NCBI RefSeq assembly: GCF_016427555.1
Contig: NZ_JAELVS010000009.1
Span: forward strand, 1 to 39,421
DNA length: 39,421 nucleotides
Source of the DNA: Marinobacter litoralis
GTDB lineage: Bacteria; Pseudomonadota; Gammaproteobacteria; Pseudomonadales; Oleiphilaceae
Direction of reading: 5' to 3'
This document shows, piece by piece, positions 7,833 to 16,321 of this stretch (the stretch's first letter is position 1; the number at the start of each line of letters is the position of its first letter). The position numbers and the translations under genes are program-made. Under the pieces are notes generated by a model that saw only the letters and a program-made list of their open reading frames with translations, was not told where the DNA came from and did not search any database.

Positions 7833-8792
7833 TCACTGGCTTTTTTTCGGCGAAACCCCAAACTCATGGCGAAAAGCAGTGGCAAAGTTGGTGGCGTGGC
7901 GGTAACCCACTTTGTGGGCGGTTTGCTGAACACTGAAGCCTTGGTTTAGATATTGTCGGGCCAGTTCCAGTCGGTAGCGGCGAAGATAATCGAAAGGGGA
8001 TAGCCCGTATGTAGCGCGGAACTTGGTCCTCAGGCTGCTGGGGCTCATGGCAGCAATTCGTGCCAGTTCTGAAAACGAGTAGTTCTGATGCGGCGCGAAT
8101 TCCAGTTTTTGACGTACCAATTCAAGACGCTCGCGCTGAGGACTGGAAACAGCGTCCGTTGCGTGCGTCCGGGTCTTGTTTTTCGGTATTCCTAAACCAG
8201 TCAATTGCAGAGCCAAGCCTTCCAGCAACAAGGACTGCTGCAGCTCTTGCAGGTCTGGCGCGTAGCTGTTTGCCAGTTGTGTTATCAGAAAATCCGGCAG
8301 GGACCAGGTATGAACAGGGTCATGGATATGGGAGAGCAGCCGTAATAGTGTCGGCGGTGCGGCTCGCCCTACGTCTGCTCCTTTTGGATCGAAAGCAAGC
8401 GCCACGGTGTTAAGGCGCTGCTGGCACTTCTGAGTGGCTTGTAATGGATACTCGGGATGCAGCTGCATCGTCACAGCACTGCCCGACTCCAATTCCCTTT
8501 CCAAGGCTCCGATTTTTAAGTGAATGTGTCCTTCAAGGACCAGCAGTATTAATAACGGCGCGTGACCCAGTGATACCGATTCGTAGGGCTCGCGGATATC
8601 TAATTGGGAAAACGTGAACCGGAAACCGGAGCTAAGTGCGTACTCGGAGATCCTGCCTTCCGCGATGATGGTTTTGTCTGCATCGACCCCGGTCTGCAAG
8701 ATATTGGGAAAGTGATAGTCGATGTCGAACTTCTCGCCAATCGCCCGAAAATCGCGAATACGGTAGGCGCGGTGTTCACCATGATTGTGCAT
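7833..8792 (-). CDS. AraC family regulator of siderophore uptake (PchR-like)
   Basis: The 319-residue protein has a C-terminal AraC-type double helix-turn-helix (about 215-319). Its features include YSFSELARIAAMSPSSLRTKF, a YLRRYRLELARQYL linker helix and a second helix-turn-helix ending in FRHEFGVSPKK. The N-terminal part resembles PchR-type sensors, which bind a ferric siderophore inside the cell and activate uptake genes. It is the last gene of the fhu operon and directly precedes the receptor gene, so receptor activation is a reasonable inference. The ATG at 8792 overlaps the preceding fhuF-like gene by 17 bases; a TTG at 8828 in frame is less likely. Confidence 0.85.
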   Translation of the reverse strand: MHNHGEHRAYRIRDFRAIGEKFDIDYHFPNILQTGVDADKTIIAEGRISEYALSSGFRFTFSQLDIREPYESVSLGHAPLLILLVLEGHIHLKIGALERELESGSAVTMQLHPEYPLQATQKCQQRLNTVALAFDPKGADVGRAAPPTLLRLLSHIHDPVHTWSLPDFLITQLANSYAPDLQELQQSLLLEGLALQLTGLGIPKNKTRTHATDAVSSPQRERLELVRQKLEFAPHQNYSFSELARIAAMSPSSLRTKFRATYGLSPFDYLRRYRLELARQYLNQGFSVQQTAHKVGYRHATNFATAFRHEFGVSPKKSQ

Positions 8793-9579
8793 TTTTCGGA
8801 GCCTGAGGGATTGATTGCCGAGTCTCAATTTGCGCCATTCGCTCCTTGCGATGAACGCCGCAGGTTCCGCAATATCCTTCTTCTGGCAGCATGTATTTCA
8901 GGCAACAGCCACGACGTTGAGGAATGGCACACATATGTTGGCTGAATTCCGCGGGGATCCAGTCGATATGTTTATTGGCTTCGCAGTTAAACTGTGCCAG
9001 CCAGTGATTAGCTTGCTTACACAGAGCATCCGGGTTCACCTGATTCCATATCATTGAATAGGGTGCGCCAAGCGCCAATCCGACACTGCTCCAGTATGCG
9101 CCGGGGCTGACCCCGAGTTGCTGTCGGAAAATGGGATACCAGTTCTGCAGTTGTTCGCTCAAACGGTGAATGAATGCTTTTGTCTCTAGCGGCTCGGGGG
9201 TGTCGTTAAGATGGAGCCAGGATAAATCCTTGTCTTTCCATCCCAGGAAAACCTTACTCGGGTTCAGGGCAATGCTATTGCCGTCGCGGAACAGTTGGAG
9301 AACCAAGGGCCAGATAATCTGTAGAGCCAGGTTTTGCTGCAGCACAGAAACCCGGGCTTTTTGGATTCGCGGGTGGTCCGCGTCTGGATAATTGTCCCGG
9401 ATTACTCGCCAAATAAGTTCGGGGCTTTCTAGCAGCCGTGCCAGTGAGAACAGCCTTGAATCTGGGTGGATATCCGGTAACGGGTCACTTTTTAGCAATG
9501 CACATGGCTTGAGGCCCCGGCTCGCGGCGAGATGGTGGTAGTCCGCCAGCCAATGGCGATCTGTTTCAGTTTTTTCCAT
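8776..9579 (-). CDS. FhuF-like siderophore ferric-iron reductase
   Basis: The 267-residue protein ends with the signature iron-sulfur motif of FhuF, C-C-x10-C-x2-C, here Cys225, Cys226, Cys237 and Cys240 within RRGCC and YCGTCG. In FhuF these ligands hold a [2Fe-2S] cluster that reduces ferric iron in imported hydroxamate siderophores in the cytoplasm and so releases the metal. The rest of the chain is weakly conserved, as is usual for this family. The ATG at 9579 overlaps the end of fhuB by 14 bases; a TTG at 9618 in frame is the alternative. It lies between fhuB and araC, apparently cotranscribed and translationally coupled. Confidence 0.88.
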   Translation of the reverse strand: MEKTETDRHWLADYHHLAASRGLKPCALLKSDPLPDIHPDSRLFSLARLLESPELIWRVIRDNYPDADHPRIQKARVSVLQQNLALQIIWPLVLQLFRDGNSIALNPSKVFLGWKDKDLSWLHLNDTPEPLETKAFIHRLSEQLQNWYPIFRQQLGVSPGAYWSSVGLALGAPYSMIWNQVNPDALCKQANHWLAQFNCEANKHIDWIPAEFSQHMCAIPQRRGCCLKYMLPEEGYCGTCGVHRKERMAQIETRQSIPQAPKNAQSW

Positions 9580-11596
9580 GACGACCCAACCCCCAAAGAA
9601 AGTATAAGCCGCCAACAAGTGCAGCCAGCAGCCCCGCAGGTAACTGGTTCGGGTAAACCAGCAGCCGGGCTAGATAATCTGCGATTGCGAGCAATAAACC
9701 TCCAGCCAAAGCTGCTGCAATCAACTGTTTTCCCACGGTTTGTTGCCCTAAGACGCGGGCCAGGTGAGGGGCAATGAGCCCGACGAAACTTAAGGGGCCG
9801 ATGACGACCGTTGAGGCAGCGGTCAGTGCTGCCGCGAGCAGTAACAGTAAAAGTCGTGCACGGGGCACCTGAAGGCCAAGAGCTGAAGCGGAAGTTTCCC
9901 CCAGAGGTAAGAGAGTCAGAGGGCGAAGAGTCAGGAGAGTCACGCCACCGAGGCTGACTACCAGGGCTAGTAGACTGAATGCCTCAATTTCGGAAATCAG
10001 CCAGGTGGAGCCATACATCCAGTTCAGTAATTTTGAGGCAACGGTACCGCCGGTGGCCATGGCGAGCCGTAGGCCTGCATCCATAAACACGTACAATGCC
10101 AAGCCTCCCAGTAGTAGTTGATTGCCTGAGAAACGGTGTTTCCGAGCCAGCAGCAATAGCAGACCAAGGGCTCCACATGCACCGAGGGTCGCTGCCGCGA
10201 GCTGGCCTGCGCGGCCCAAATCCAGTCCCGCCAGGGCGAGTGCCACCATAACCAAGGCCGCGCCACCACTGATGCCAAGCAATTCGGGACTGCCCATGGG
10301 GTTCCCTGTCATTCTCTGAATCAATGTGCCGGCCATTCCTAGTGCCATGCCGGCCAGAATTGCTGCCATTAATCGAGGGCCCCGCCACACCCAGGCATCT
10401 GTCCATTGCGTAAGGGGTGTCCAGTTCCAGCCCTCTAATCCCGGTGACCAGCTCATCGAGAGAACAATCGTTATGGCCAATAAGGCACTCAACAGCCCTG
10501 CTATCTGAAACGGATTGCGGCGAGGGGGCAAGAAACCAGTGGGGCTGGCGTCATGGCCCGGCATATGGTGGTCATTGCGGAAGCCCTGTAACGCCAGAAG
10601 GATAATAGGGCCACCAATCAGAGCTGTGCTGGTACCCGTGGGGACGAGTGAGCCGTCACTGAGGAGCGTTGTCCAGTACGCGAGGGTGTCGGCGGCAAGC
10701 AGAATGCCAGCTCCGGCCAGAGTGCTCCAGAATAGTCGTTCTGTTAGCGTTCGAGCGCCTAGCAGGCGTGCCAGTACAGGCGCAGCCAGCCCTACAAATG
10801 CGACGACGCCCACCCGGCTAACCACCACCGATGTCATCGCCACTACCAGAAACAGGGACGTTGCGCGTAGCAGTGATACTTTCGCACCCAGTGCGCTTGC
10901 TGAGGTCTGGCCCAGTTGCAGAAGTTGCAGCGGGCGTACCAAGGTCAGCATGAGTGTGGCAATGATCAGTACCTTGGGCAAAAGATCGAAGAAGGGAGAC
11001 CAGTTATTCTGAGCCAGCGAGCCGGCCCCCCAGATAAACAGGTTGCCCAGCCATTCGCCTTTGATTAGAAGCAAGGCCATGTTGATGGCGCCCAGAAAGA
11101 AAGTCACAACCAGTCCGGCTAGAATGACAGTCACCGGCGAGAAGCCTAGTCGCCAGGTAAGAAGAATCACCAGACCTATAGCAAGCAAGCCGCCGGCCAC
11201 CGCGGCTATGTCCGGGCTCAATGCCAGTAAGCCGGGGGCAAATAGCGTGGCCATCGTTATGCCGAATTGACCTCCGGATTCGACGCCTAATGTGGTAGGC
11301 GAGGCAAGGGGGTTGCCCAGTATCTGTTGCGTAATCGCTCCGGAGAGGCCCAGTGCGCAGCCGATCAATAGCGCCATGGATATTCTTGGTGCCCAAGAAA
11401 AATGCGCCAGAACCGATGCGTATTCATCGCCGTCGTAGCTCCAGAAAATTGAAACGAGTTGCAGAGGCGAGAGTTGCTGAAGCCACGGCAGCGCGCTGGC
11501 AAAAAAAGCCAAAAGGCAGAGCAGTATGATGGCTGCCGGAAGCCGTGTGGGCATTTTGGGACGGCTAGGTGTTGCCAGGGGTGCTTCACCGGACAT
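9566..11596 (-). CDS. fhuB: Fe(3+)-hydroxamate ABC transporter permease FhuB (fused double permease)
   Basis: The 676-residue protein consists of two FecCD-type permease halves in one chain, split near residue 345. Each half has the conserved loop that touches the ATPase (GETSASALG in the second half, GQTSASALG in the first) and the pattern GVVAFVGLAAP / GPLSFVGLIAPHLAR. About twenty membrane segments are expected. A fused double permease is characteristic of FhuB; most other iron-siderophore permeases are dimers of single-length subunits. It forms the inner-membrane channel for the FhuC/FhuD pair. The ATG at 11596 overlaps the stop of the substrate-binding gene by 11 bases. Confidence 0.95.
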   Translation of the reverse strand: MSGEAPLATPSRPKMPTRLPAAIILLCLLAFFASALPWLQQLSPLQLVSIFWSYDGDEYASVLAHFSWAPRISMALLIGCALGLSGAITQQILGNPLASPTTLGVESGGQFGITMATLFAPGLLALSPDIAAVAGGLLAIGLVILLTWRLGFSPVTVILAGLVVTFFLGAINMALLLIKGEWLGNLFIWGAGSLAQNNWSPFFDLLPKVLIIATLMLTLVRPLQLLQLGQTSASALGAKVSLLRATSLFLVVAMTSVVVSRVGVVAFVGLAAPVLARLLGARTLTERLFWSTLAGAGILLAADTLAYWTTLLSDGSLVPTGTSTALIGGPIILLALQGFRNDHHMPGHDASPTGFLPPRRNPFQIAGLLSALLAITIVLSMSWSPGLEGWNWTPLTQWTDAWVWRGPRLMAAILAGMALGMAGTLIQRMTGNPMGSPELLGISGGAALVMVALALAGLDLGRAGQLAAATLGACGALGLLLLLARKHRFSGNQLLLGGLALYVFMDAGLRLAMATGGTVASKLLNWMYGSTWLISEIEAFSLLALVVSLGGVTLLTLRPLTLLPLGETSASALGLQVPRARLLLLLLAAALTAASTVVIGPLSFVGLIAPHLARVLGQQTVGKQLIAAALAGGLLLAIADYLARLLVYPNQLPAGLLAALVGGLYFLWGLGRHGKN

Positions 11597-12512
11597 TGTT
11601 GCTGCCCCCTTTTAGCAGAGCATCGGTGAGCGTTTCTGCCAGGATTTTGATCTGATGCACGCCACCAAAGGACCAGGCACTGGGGATCCGATAAATCTGT
11701 TGGTTTCTTACTGGCGGGAGGTAGGTCCAGAATGGGCTCTCTTCCAAACTATCGGCGAGCCCTGGCACAAGTGGTTCAATGACCACCAGGCGGCTGTTAG
11801 GGATCTGGGCTACGGCCTCAAGGCCAGTGGAAGTGAAACCCCAATAATTTCCCAAAGTTGGCCAGGCATTGGTGAGCCCAAGGCTATCCAATGCCGCTTG
11901 GTACAAACTGTTTTTGGTGTAGATCCGCACATGGCGGTTGTCCTGAAAACTGATGAGTGCAATTGCTGGGTCCGTTTGGTTGGCCTGCTTCAACAGATCC
12001 CGCTTTTGCTTCAGTGTTTGCTCGATGTCGGTCAGAACGGCTTTAGCCTTGGCTTCCCGGTCAAGCATAGCACCCAGCACCAGAAGCATTTCCCGGGCTT
12101 TGTCGAAGGGGCGCGAGTCTGGCTTGTATACGCTGATGACGTAGGTTGGAGCAATTCGCTCCAACAGTTCATGGGCGGGTGCCATTTCTGTACTGGTGAC
12201 AATCAAATCCGGCTTCAGTTCGGCAATGGTTTCCAGGCTAGGCGCAACACGCGTGCCTACGTTGGCGACGTTTGCGGGCAGTTCCGGTTCCTTAACCCAG
12301 GCGCTGTAGCCCGTTTTATCGGCCACACCGACGGGGGTGATCCCCAGTAGAAGGAGGGTTTCTGTGGCTGCCCAGTTCAGCGCCACAATGCGCTTGGGAG
12401 GAGCGTCGAGATTCAGTGTGCCTCCCTCGTGAGTCCAGCTCTGGCTCATCCCGAAGGCGGGTAGTGCTAGAAAAAGTGACCCGAGTAGCAGCGTTTTCAG
12501 ATTAATGGACAT
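11586..12512 (-). CDS. fhuD: Periplasmic ferric-siderophore binding protein (FhuD-like)
   Basis: The 308-residue protein has a signal peptide (MSINLKTLLLGSLFLALPAF, cleavage near residue 24) followed by a class III binding-protein fold. Visible landmarks are PPKRIVALNWAATETLLLLG at the N-lobe start, SLETIAELKPDLIV and a helical backbone region in the middle. It captures the ferric siderophore in the periplasm and delivers it to FhuB. The ATG at 12512 gives a clean signal peptide; an in-frame ATG at 12575 would add 21 residues ahead of it. It overlaps the end of fhuC by 11 bases, so coupling is likely. Confidence 0.9.
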   Translation of the reverse strand: MSINLKTLLLGSLFLALPAFGMSQSWTHEGGTLNLDAPPKRIVALNWAATETLLLLGITPVGVADKTGYSAWVKEPELPANVANVGTRVAPSLETIAELKPDLIVTSTEMAPAHELLERIAPTYVISVYKPDSRPFDKAREMLLVLGAMLDREAKAKAVLTDIEQTLKQKRDLLKQANQTDPAIALISFQDNRHVRIYTKNSLYQAALDSLGLTNAWPTLGNYWGFTSTGLEAVAQIPNSRLVVIEPLVPGLADSLEESPFWTYLPPVRNQQIYRIPSAWSFGGVHQIKILAETLTDALLKGGSNNVR

Positions 12513-13275
12513 AGGAAACCCATTGCCCGGGGGCTCGCTCCATGACACCCATCGGCACACTGTAGATGGATTCAAGAACTTGGCTGTTCATAACATCAGA
12601 CGGGGTTCCATCCGCTACCACCTCGCCCGTCTTCAGAGCAACCAGGCGGTCACAGAAACGAGCTGCAAGATCAACATCGTGTAGCACAACAATGACCGTC
12701 AATGCTCTCTGTCTGGCCAATCGTTGTACCAGTCGCAAAGTCTCCACCTGGTGTTTTACGTCCAAAGCCGAAATGGGTTCGTCCAGCAGCAGGCAGCGGG
12801 TTTGTTGGGCCAGCAGCATAGCGATCCAGGCGCGCTGGCGCTCGCCGCCTGAAAGGGTATCTACAGAGCGGTGTTCGAAGGGTTTAAGGTCTGTATCGGC
12901 AATGGCCTGATCAATCAGAGTGTGGTCTGTCTCACTTAAACGGCCTAGGGGGCCTCGCCAGGGGTATCGGCCCAAGGCAATCAGCTCTCTTACTGTAAGG
13001 CCATCGGTGCCCGGCGGGTGCTGAGGAAGGTAACCCACGATTCGCGCAAAAGCTCGGGCGCCGAGGGTCTTGGTTGCCTTTCCCTCTAGCATGACCTCAC
13101 CGCCATAGACCGTGATCTGTCTGGCCAGTGTTTTCAGTAGGGTCGATTTGCCCGAACCGTTGTGGCCAAGTAAAGCGGTAACCTGGCCTTCATCAAAGGT
13201 CAGGTTGATTTCCCGGAGAATGGTGGTGTCGCCGATGCGGACGCCAAGGTTTCGCACATCAAAAAATGCCGGCAT
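12502..13275 (-). CDS. fhuC: Fe(3+)-hydroxamate ABC transporter ATPase FhuC
   Basis: The 257-residue ATPase has Walker A GHNGSGKST (37-45), the ABC signature LSGGERQRA, Walker B CLLLDEP with ISALD, and the switch histidine in VVLHD. It powers FhuB-mediated import of ferric siderophores. It is the first gene of the minus-strand operon fhuC-fhuD-fhuB-fhuF-like-araC. The ATG at 13275 has a GGGGGGA ribosome-binding site upstream. A Fur box lies 36 bases upstream of the start. I choose FhuC over other siderophore ATPases because its partner permease is of the fused FhuB type. Confidence 0.93.
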   Translation of the reverse strand: MPAFFDVRNLGVRIGDTTILREINLTFDEGQVTALLGHNGSGKSTLLKTLARQITVYGGEVMLEGKATKTLGARAFARIVGYLPQHPPGTDGLTVRELIALGRYPWRGPLGRLSETDHTLIDQAIADTDLKPFEHRSVDTLSGGERQRAWIAMLLAQQTRCLLLDEPISALDVKHQVETLRLVQRLARQRALTVIVVLHDVDLAARFCDRLVALKTGEVVADGTPSDVMNSQVLESIYSVPMGVMERAPGQWVSYVH

Positions 13276-13310
13276 TCAGATCCCCCTGTTCGTGTGCATG
13301 CGAGGGTAAT

Positions 13311-13329
13311 CTAAATGATAATTACTATC
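13311..13329 (-). promoter_or_regulatory. Fur box upstream of the fhuC operon
   Basis: The 19 bases match the Fur consensus GATAATGATAATCATTATC at 14 positions, with AATGATAAT intact. It lies in the 76-base gap between the fhuC start and the end of the ABC exporter gene, which makes it the likely iron-responsive operator for the whole five-gene operon. Confidence 0.8.
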
Positions 13330-13351
13330 AATTAGTTTCGGCGTGAGTTGC

Positions 13352-15139
13352 TCAAATTTGCCCAGTTTGAACGCGCCACTGAGCCGCATAGGAACCATCG
13401 TCATCGATCAGGCTGTTGTGGTTGCCTTGCTCCGTAATCCGTCCGTTTTCGACCACCGCAATAATGTCTGCATCCACGATCGTGGAGAGCCTGTGAGCGA
13501 TCATAATAACCGTGCGGTTATGGCCGATACGTTTTAGTGAACGCTGGATGGCGGCTTCGGTTTCGTTGTCAACCGCACTGGTTGCCTCGTCCAGCACCAA
13601 AACGGGTGGGTTTTTTAATAGTGCCCTGGCGAGTGAAAGCCGCTGACGCTGACCACCGGAAAGACGAACACCTCGCTCCCCAACCTGTGTCGCCAAGCCA
13701 TCAGGCAGGTTTTCAATAAAGGCCCATGCCTCCGCCGTACGCGCAGCTTCGATAATTTCCTCTTCGGTGGCATTGGGTTTGCCATAGGCCAAGTTGTCTC
13801 GAATGCTTCCTTCAAACAAGTAGACATCCTGACTGACCAGTCCGATGGCCTCACGCAGAGATTTTAAGCTGATCGAATGAATGGATTGGCCATCGATACG
13901 AATATCACCGTCGGACGTATCGTAAAATCGTAACAGTAGCTTAATCAGCGTTGATTTCCCGGAACCGGTTGCGCCTACCAGCGCCAGTGTGTGGCCCGCA
14001 GGTATGTTCAGATTAATATCGCGAACGCCTGCGCCATTGCTGGTATAGCGGAAGGTAACGTGATCGAACGAAACTTCCCCGAGTACGGGTTGTTGCAACG
14101 GCGTATCAACTTGGTCCTTAACGTTCACTGGCTCTCCTAGTAGATCGAGAATACGCCGGGTACTGGCCATAGCTCGTTCAAACAGGTCGATCACTTCTGC
14201 AAGGCCGGTCATGGGCCACAGCAGGCGTTGAGTAAGAAACACCAGCACTCCGTAAGCGCCCACATTTAAACTGCCTTCCAATGCCATCATGCCGCCCACT
14301 GTAAATGTGGCCAGAAAGCCAGCCAGAATTGCCATACGAATCACTGGAATAAAGGCAGAACTCACCCGAATGGCACGGCTGTTGGCCTTTACGTAGGCTT
14401 CACTGGCGTCTTTCAGGCGCTTAGCTTCTCGTTGCTCGGCGGTGAAACTCTTGATGGTGGCGATTCCGCCCAGGTTATTAGCCAGTCGGCTGGACAGATC
14501 GCCCACCTTATCCCGCACATCTGAGTAAAGAGGGCCAGCTTTGCGTTGAAAATAAAACGCTCCCCAAATAATCAAAGGGATTGGCGTGAAGGCCAGCAGG
14601 GCTATCAAGGGCGATAAGACGAGGAACACTGCGCCAACGGCCACAACAGTGACCCCCACCTGAATCATCGCATTCGCACCGCCATCCAGAAAACGTTCCA
14701 GTTGGTTTACGTCGTCATTCATGGTGGCGACCAGCTGCCCGGAGCTGTTGGCTTCAAAAAAGCTCATATCCAAGCGCTGTGCATGTTCATAGGCATCCTG
14801 CCTGAGATCAGACTGCAGGCGTTGGGACAGGTTGCGCCAGAGAATTTGGTAAAGATATTCAAACAGCGATTCGCCCGCCCAGATAAAGAAGGTGAGCACC
14901 GCCAGAATTGTGATCTGCTCTTGTGCGGTGTCGAAGCCTAATCCGGCAACAAAGCTTTCCTCCTGATTCACCACCACATCGATGGCAACACCGATGAGAA
15001 TTTCCGGTGCAATGTCGAAAAGCTTGTTAATGATGGAACAAATGGTGGCTGAGAGAATATTCCGGCGATAACCACGTGCGTACCTAAGCAGGCGGCCGAG
15101 TGCAACGAAGCTGCTGGAGTGTCGGGCGCGCGTGGTCAT
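13352..15139 (-). CDS. MsbA-like ABC exporter (fused permease-ATPase)
   Basis: The 595-residue half-transporter has an N-terminal six-helix exporter domain (about 1-335) and a C-terminal nucleotide-binding domain. That domain carries Walker A GATGSGKST, signature LSGGQRQRL, Walker B VLVLDEATSAVD and the H-loop MIAHRLST. It should work as a homodimer at the inner membrane and export a lipid, drug or peptide; the substrate cannot be read from the sequence. It is upstream of and codirectional with the fhu operon but separated by a Fur-controlled promoter. A weaker Fur-like site lies before it, so a link to siderophore traffic is possible. The ATG at 15139 has AAGGAAG upstream. Confidence 0.9.
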   Translation of the reverse strand: MTTRARHSSSFVALGRLLRYARGYRRNILSATICSIINKLFDIAPEILIGVAIDVVVNQEESFVAGLGFDTAQEQITILAVLTFFIWAGESLFEYLYQILWRNLSQRLQSDLRQDAYEHAQRLDMSFFEANSSGQLVATMNDDVNQLERFLDGGANAMIQVGVTVVAVGAVFLVLSPLIALLAFTPIPLIIWGAFYFQRKAGPLYSDVRDKVGDLSSRLANNLGGIATIKSFTAEQREAKRLKDASEAYVKANSRAIRVSSAFIPVIRMAILAGFLATFTVGGMMALEGSLNVGAYGVLVFLTQRLLWPMTGLAEVIDLFERAMASTRRILDLLGEPVNVKDQVDTPLQQPVLGEVSFDHVTFRYTSNGAGVRDINLNIPAGHTLALVGATGSGKSTLIKLLLRFYDTSDGDIRIDGQSIHSISLKSLREAIGLVSQDVYLFEGSIRDNLAYGKPNATEEEIIEAARTAEAWAFIENLPDGLATQVGERGVRLSGGQRQRLSLARALLKNPPVLVLDEATSAVDNETEAAIQRSLKRIGHNRTVIMIAHRLSTIVDADIIAVVENGRITEQGNHNSLIDDDGSYAAQWRVQTGQI

Positions 15140-15208
15140 AATGTGCTTCCTTCTCGGTGTTGGGTATGCAGAGCCGGGAAGGGTAGCGAATTCGGAATCC
15201 GTTTAAAA

Positions 15209-15227
15209 GAGAATGGTTTTCAATTGC
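15209..15227 (-). promoter_or_regulatory. Weak Fur-like site upstream of the ABC exporter gene
   Basis: Twelve of 19 positions match the Fur consensus GATAATGATAATCATTATC, with GAGAATGG and TTTCAATT as the halves. It overlaps the end of yaiI, 70 bases before the exporter start. This score is near what AT-rich sequence gives by chance, so it is only a candidate. Confidence 0.3.
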
Positions 15228-15672
15228 GGGTGTTTTTCTGCAGCCAGCGGTCCAGCTGGTTAGCAAACTCTTTTCGGTCAGCCTGACCAAACGGAGCAGG
15301 GCCACCAGTCACCTGTCCCGCATTGCGCATCTCTTCCATGAAGTTCCGCATCGCCAAACGTTGGCGAATATTCTCTTTCGTAAACGCCTGTCCCCGCGGA
15401 TTAAATACCGTTGCGCCTTTCTCAATCGCTTCCGCAGCCAGTGGGATATCTTGGGTGATCACCAGATCGCCTTTTGTCATCTGATCCATAATCTCGTTAT
15501 CGGCAACGTCAAATCCTTGCGGCACCTGACGGCGGCTGATAAACGGGCTTGGTGGTAGGTTAATCACGTGATTCGCGATGAAAGTAGTCTGAACTTTCCA
15601 GCGGGTAGCGGCGCGGCAGATGATTTCCCTGACGGGGACAGGGCAGGCGTCGGCATCGACCCAGATCGGCAT
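15220..15672 (-). CDS. yaiI: YaiI/YqxD family (DUF188) protein
   Basis: The 150-residue protein begins MPIWVDADACPVPVREII, the hallmark of the YaiI/YqxD (UPF0178, DUF188) family. It also has the GDLVITQDIPLA and VFNPRGQAFT segments. The fold resembles PIN-domain nucleases, with acidic residues (Asp6, Asp8 and those in GDLVITQD) arranged as a possible metal site, but the function is unproven. The length is usual for the family. The ATG at 15672 has AAGGAAA six bases upstream. It is followed codirectionally by the ABC exporter after about 80 bases. Confidence 0.93.
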   Translation of the reverse strand: MPIWVDADACPVPVREIICRAATRWKVQTTFIANHVINLPPSPFISRRQVPQGFDVADNEIMDQMTKGDLVITQDIPLAAEAIEKGATVFNPRGQAFTKENIRQRLAMRNFMEEMRNAGQVTGGPAPFGQADRKEFANQLDRWLQKNTRN

Positions 15673-15751
15673 AGCGGTTTCCTTGCGTTCGTTGGCTTAT
15701 GGGGCAGTTTACCTGTTATAGCACCGCCTGTGAGAACAACTTTCCGGGTGG

Positions 15752-15760
15752 TGTTATAAT
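15752..15760 (+). promoter_or_regulatory. Extended -10 promoter for yjdM
   Basis: TGTTATAAT is a full extended -10 element (TGn before TATAAT). It lies 31 bases before the yjdM start. No good -35 is visible, as is usual for extended -10 promoters. Confidence 0.65.
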
Positions 15761-15791
15761 TGCAATCTCATACAATTAACAGGAAATGATA

Positions 15792-16130
15792 ATGTCTCAA
15801 CTGCCACCTTGCCCCAAGTGCAATTCTGAGTTCACCTACGAAGACGGCGTTCAGCTGGTTTGCCCGGAGTGCGCCCACGAATGGACGGAAGCCGAACAAG
15901 CAGAAGCGGAAGCCGAAAAAGTGATTCGGGATGCCAACGGGAATGAATTGCAGGATGGTGACACGATTACCGTGATCAAAGACCTGAAAGTAAAAGGCTC
16001 CAGTGCCGTCGTGAAGGTAGGTACCAAAGTGAAGAACATCCGTCTGGTGGATGGCGATCACGACATTGACTGCAAGATTGATGGCATCGGCCCCATGAAA
16101 CTGAAATCCGAGTTCGTCAAGAAAGCCTGA
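15792..16130 (+). CDS. yjdM: Zinc-ribbon protein YjdM (PhnA family)
   Basis: The 112-residue protein has an N-terminal zinc ribbon with paired cysteines CPKC (residues 6-9) and CPEC (24-27). The C-terminal KOW-like domain reads [15 protein letters not shown] and [21 protein letters not shown]. This is the YjdM family, formerly PhnA; the historical phosphonoacetate hydrolase label came from a misassignment and should not be used as a function. The role is unknown. The ATG at 15792 sits six bases after AGGAA; an ATG six bases earlier would overlap that site. It has its own promoter and a downstream hairpin. Confidence 0.93.
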   Translation: MSQLPPCPKCNSEFTYEDGVQLVCPECAHEWTEAEQAEAEAEKVIRDANGNELQDGDTITVIKDLKVKGSSAVVKVGTKVKNIRLVDGDHDIDCKIDGIGPMKLKSEFVKKA

Positions 16131-16171
16131 CCCCCTCTGGTTGAACATTTGCACCCCATCGTCTAAATATT

Positions 16172-16199
16172 AAACAGAGTGTCGGCTGGCACTCTGTTT
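16172..16199 (+). terminator. Terminator-like hairpin after yjdM
   Basis: AAACAGAGTG pairs perfectly with CACTCTGTTT over 10 bp around an 8-base loop. The T-run is part of the stem and no longer tract follows, so termination is likely but of unsure strength. It separates yjdM from the dehydrogenase operon. Confidence 0.65.
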
Positions 16200-16321
16200 G
16201 ATCCCGAAGCGTGCAACCCACGCTAATAACAAGACGAGTACTCCAACGCTGGAAGTGTCCGCCATAAGCGGGCATAGGTTCAGTCGGGCTGATATCGCAC
16301 AGCCGAGGGCAGGAGGATGGG

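Noticed and set aside
11655..12350. A 231-codon open frame on the plus strand inside fhuD
   Set aside because: It is antisense to the binding-protein gene, has no signal or domain pattern and no ribosome-binding site.
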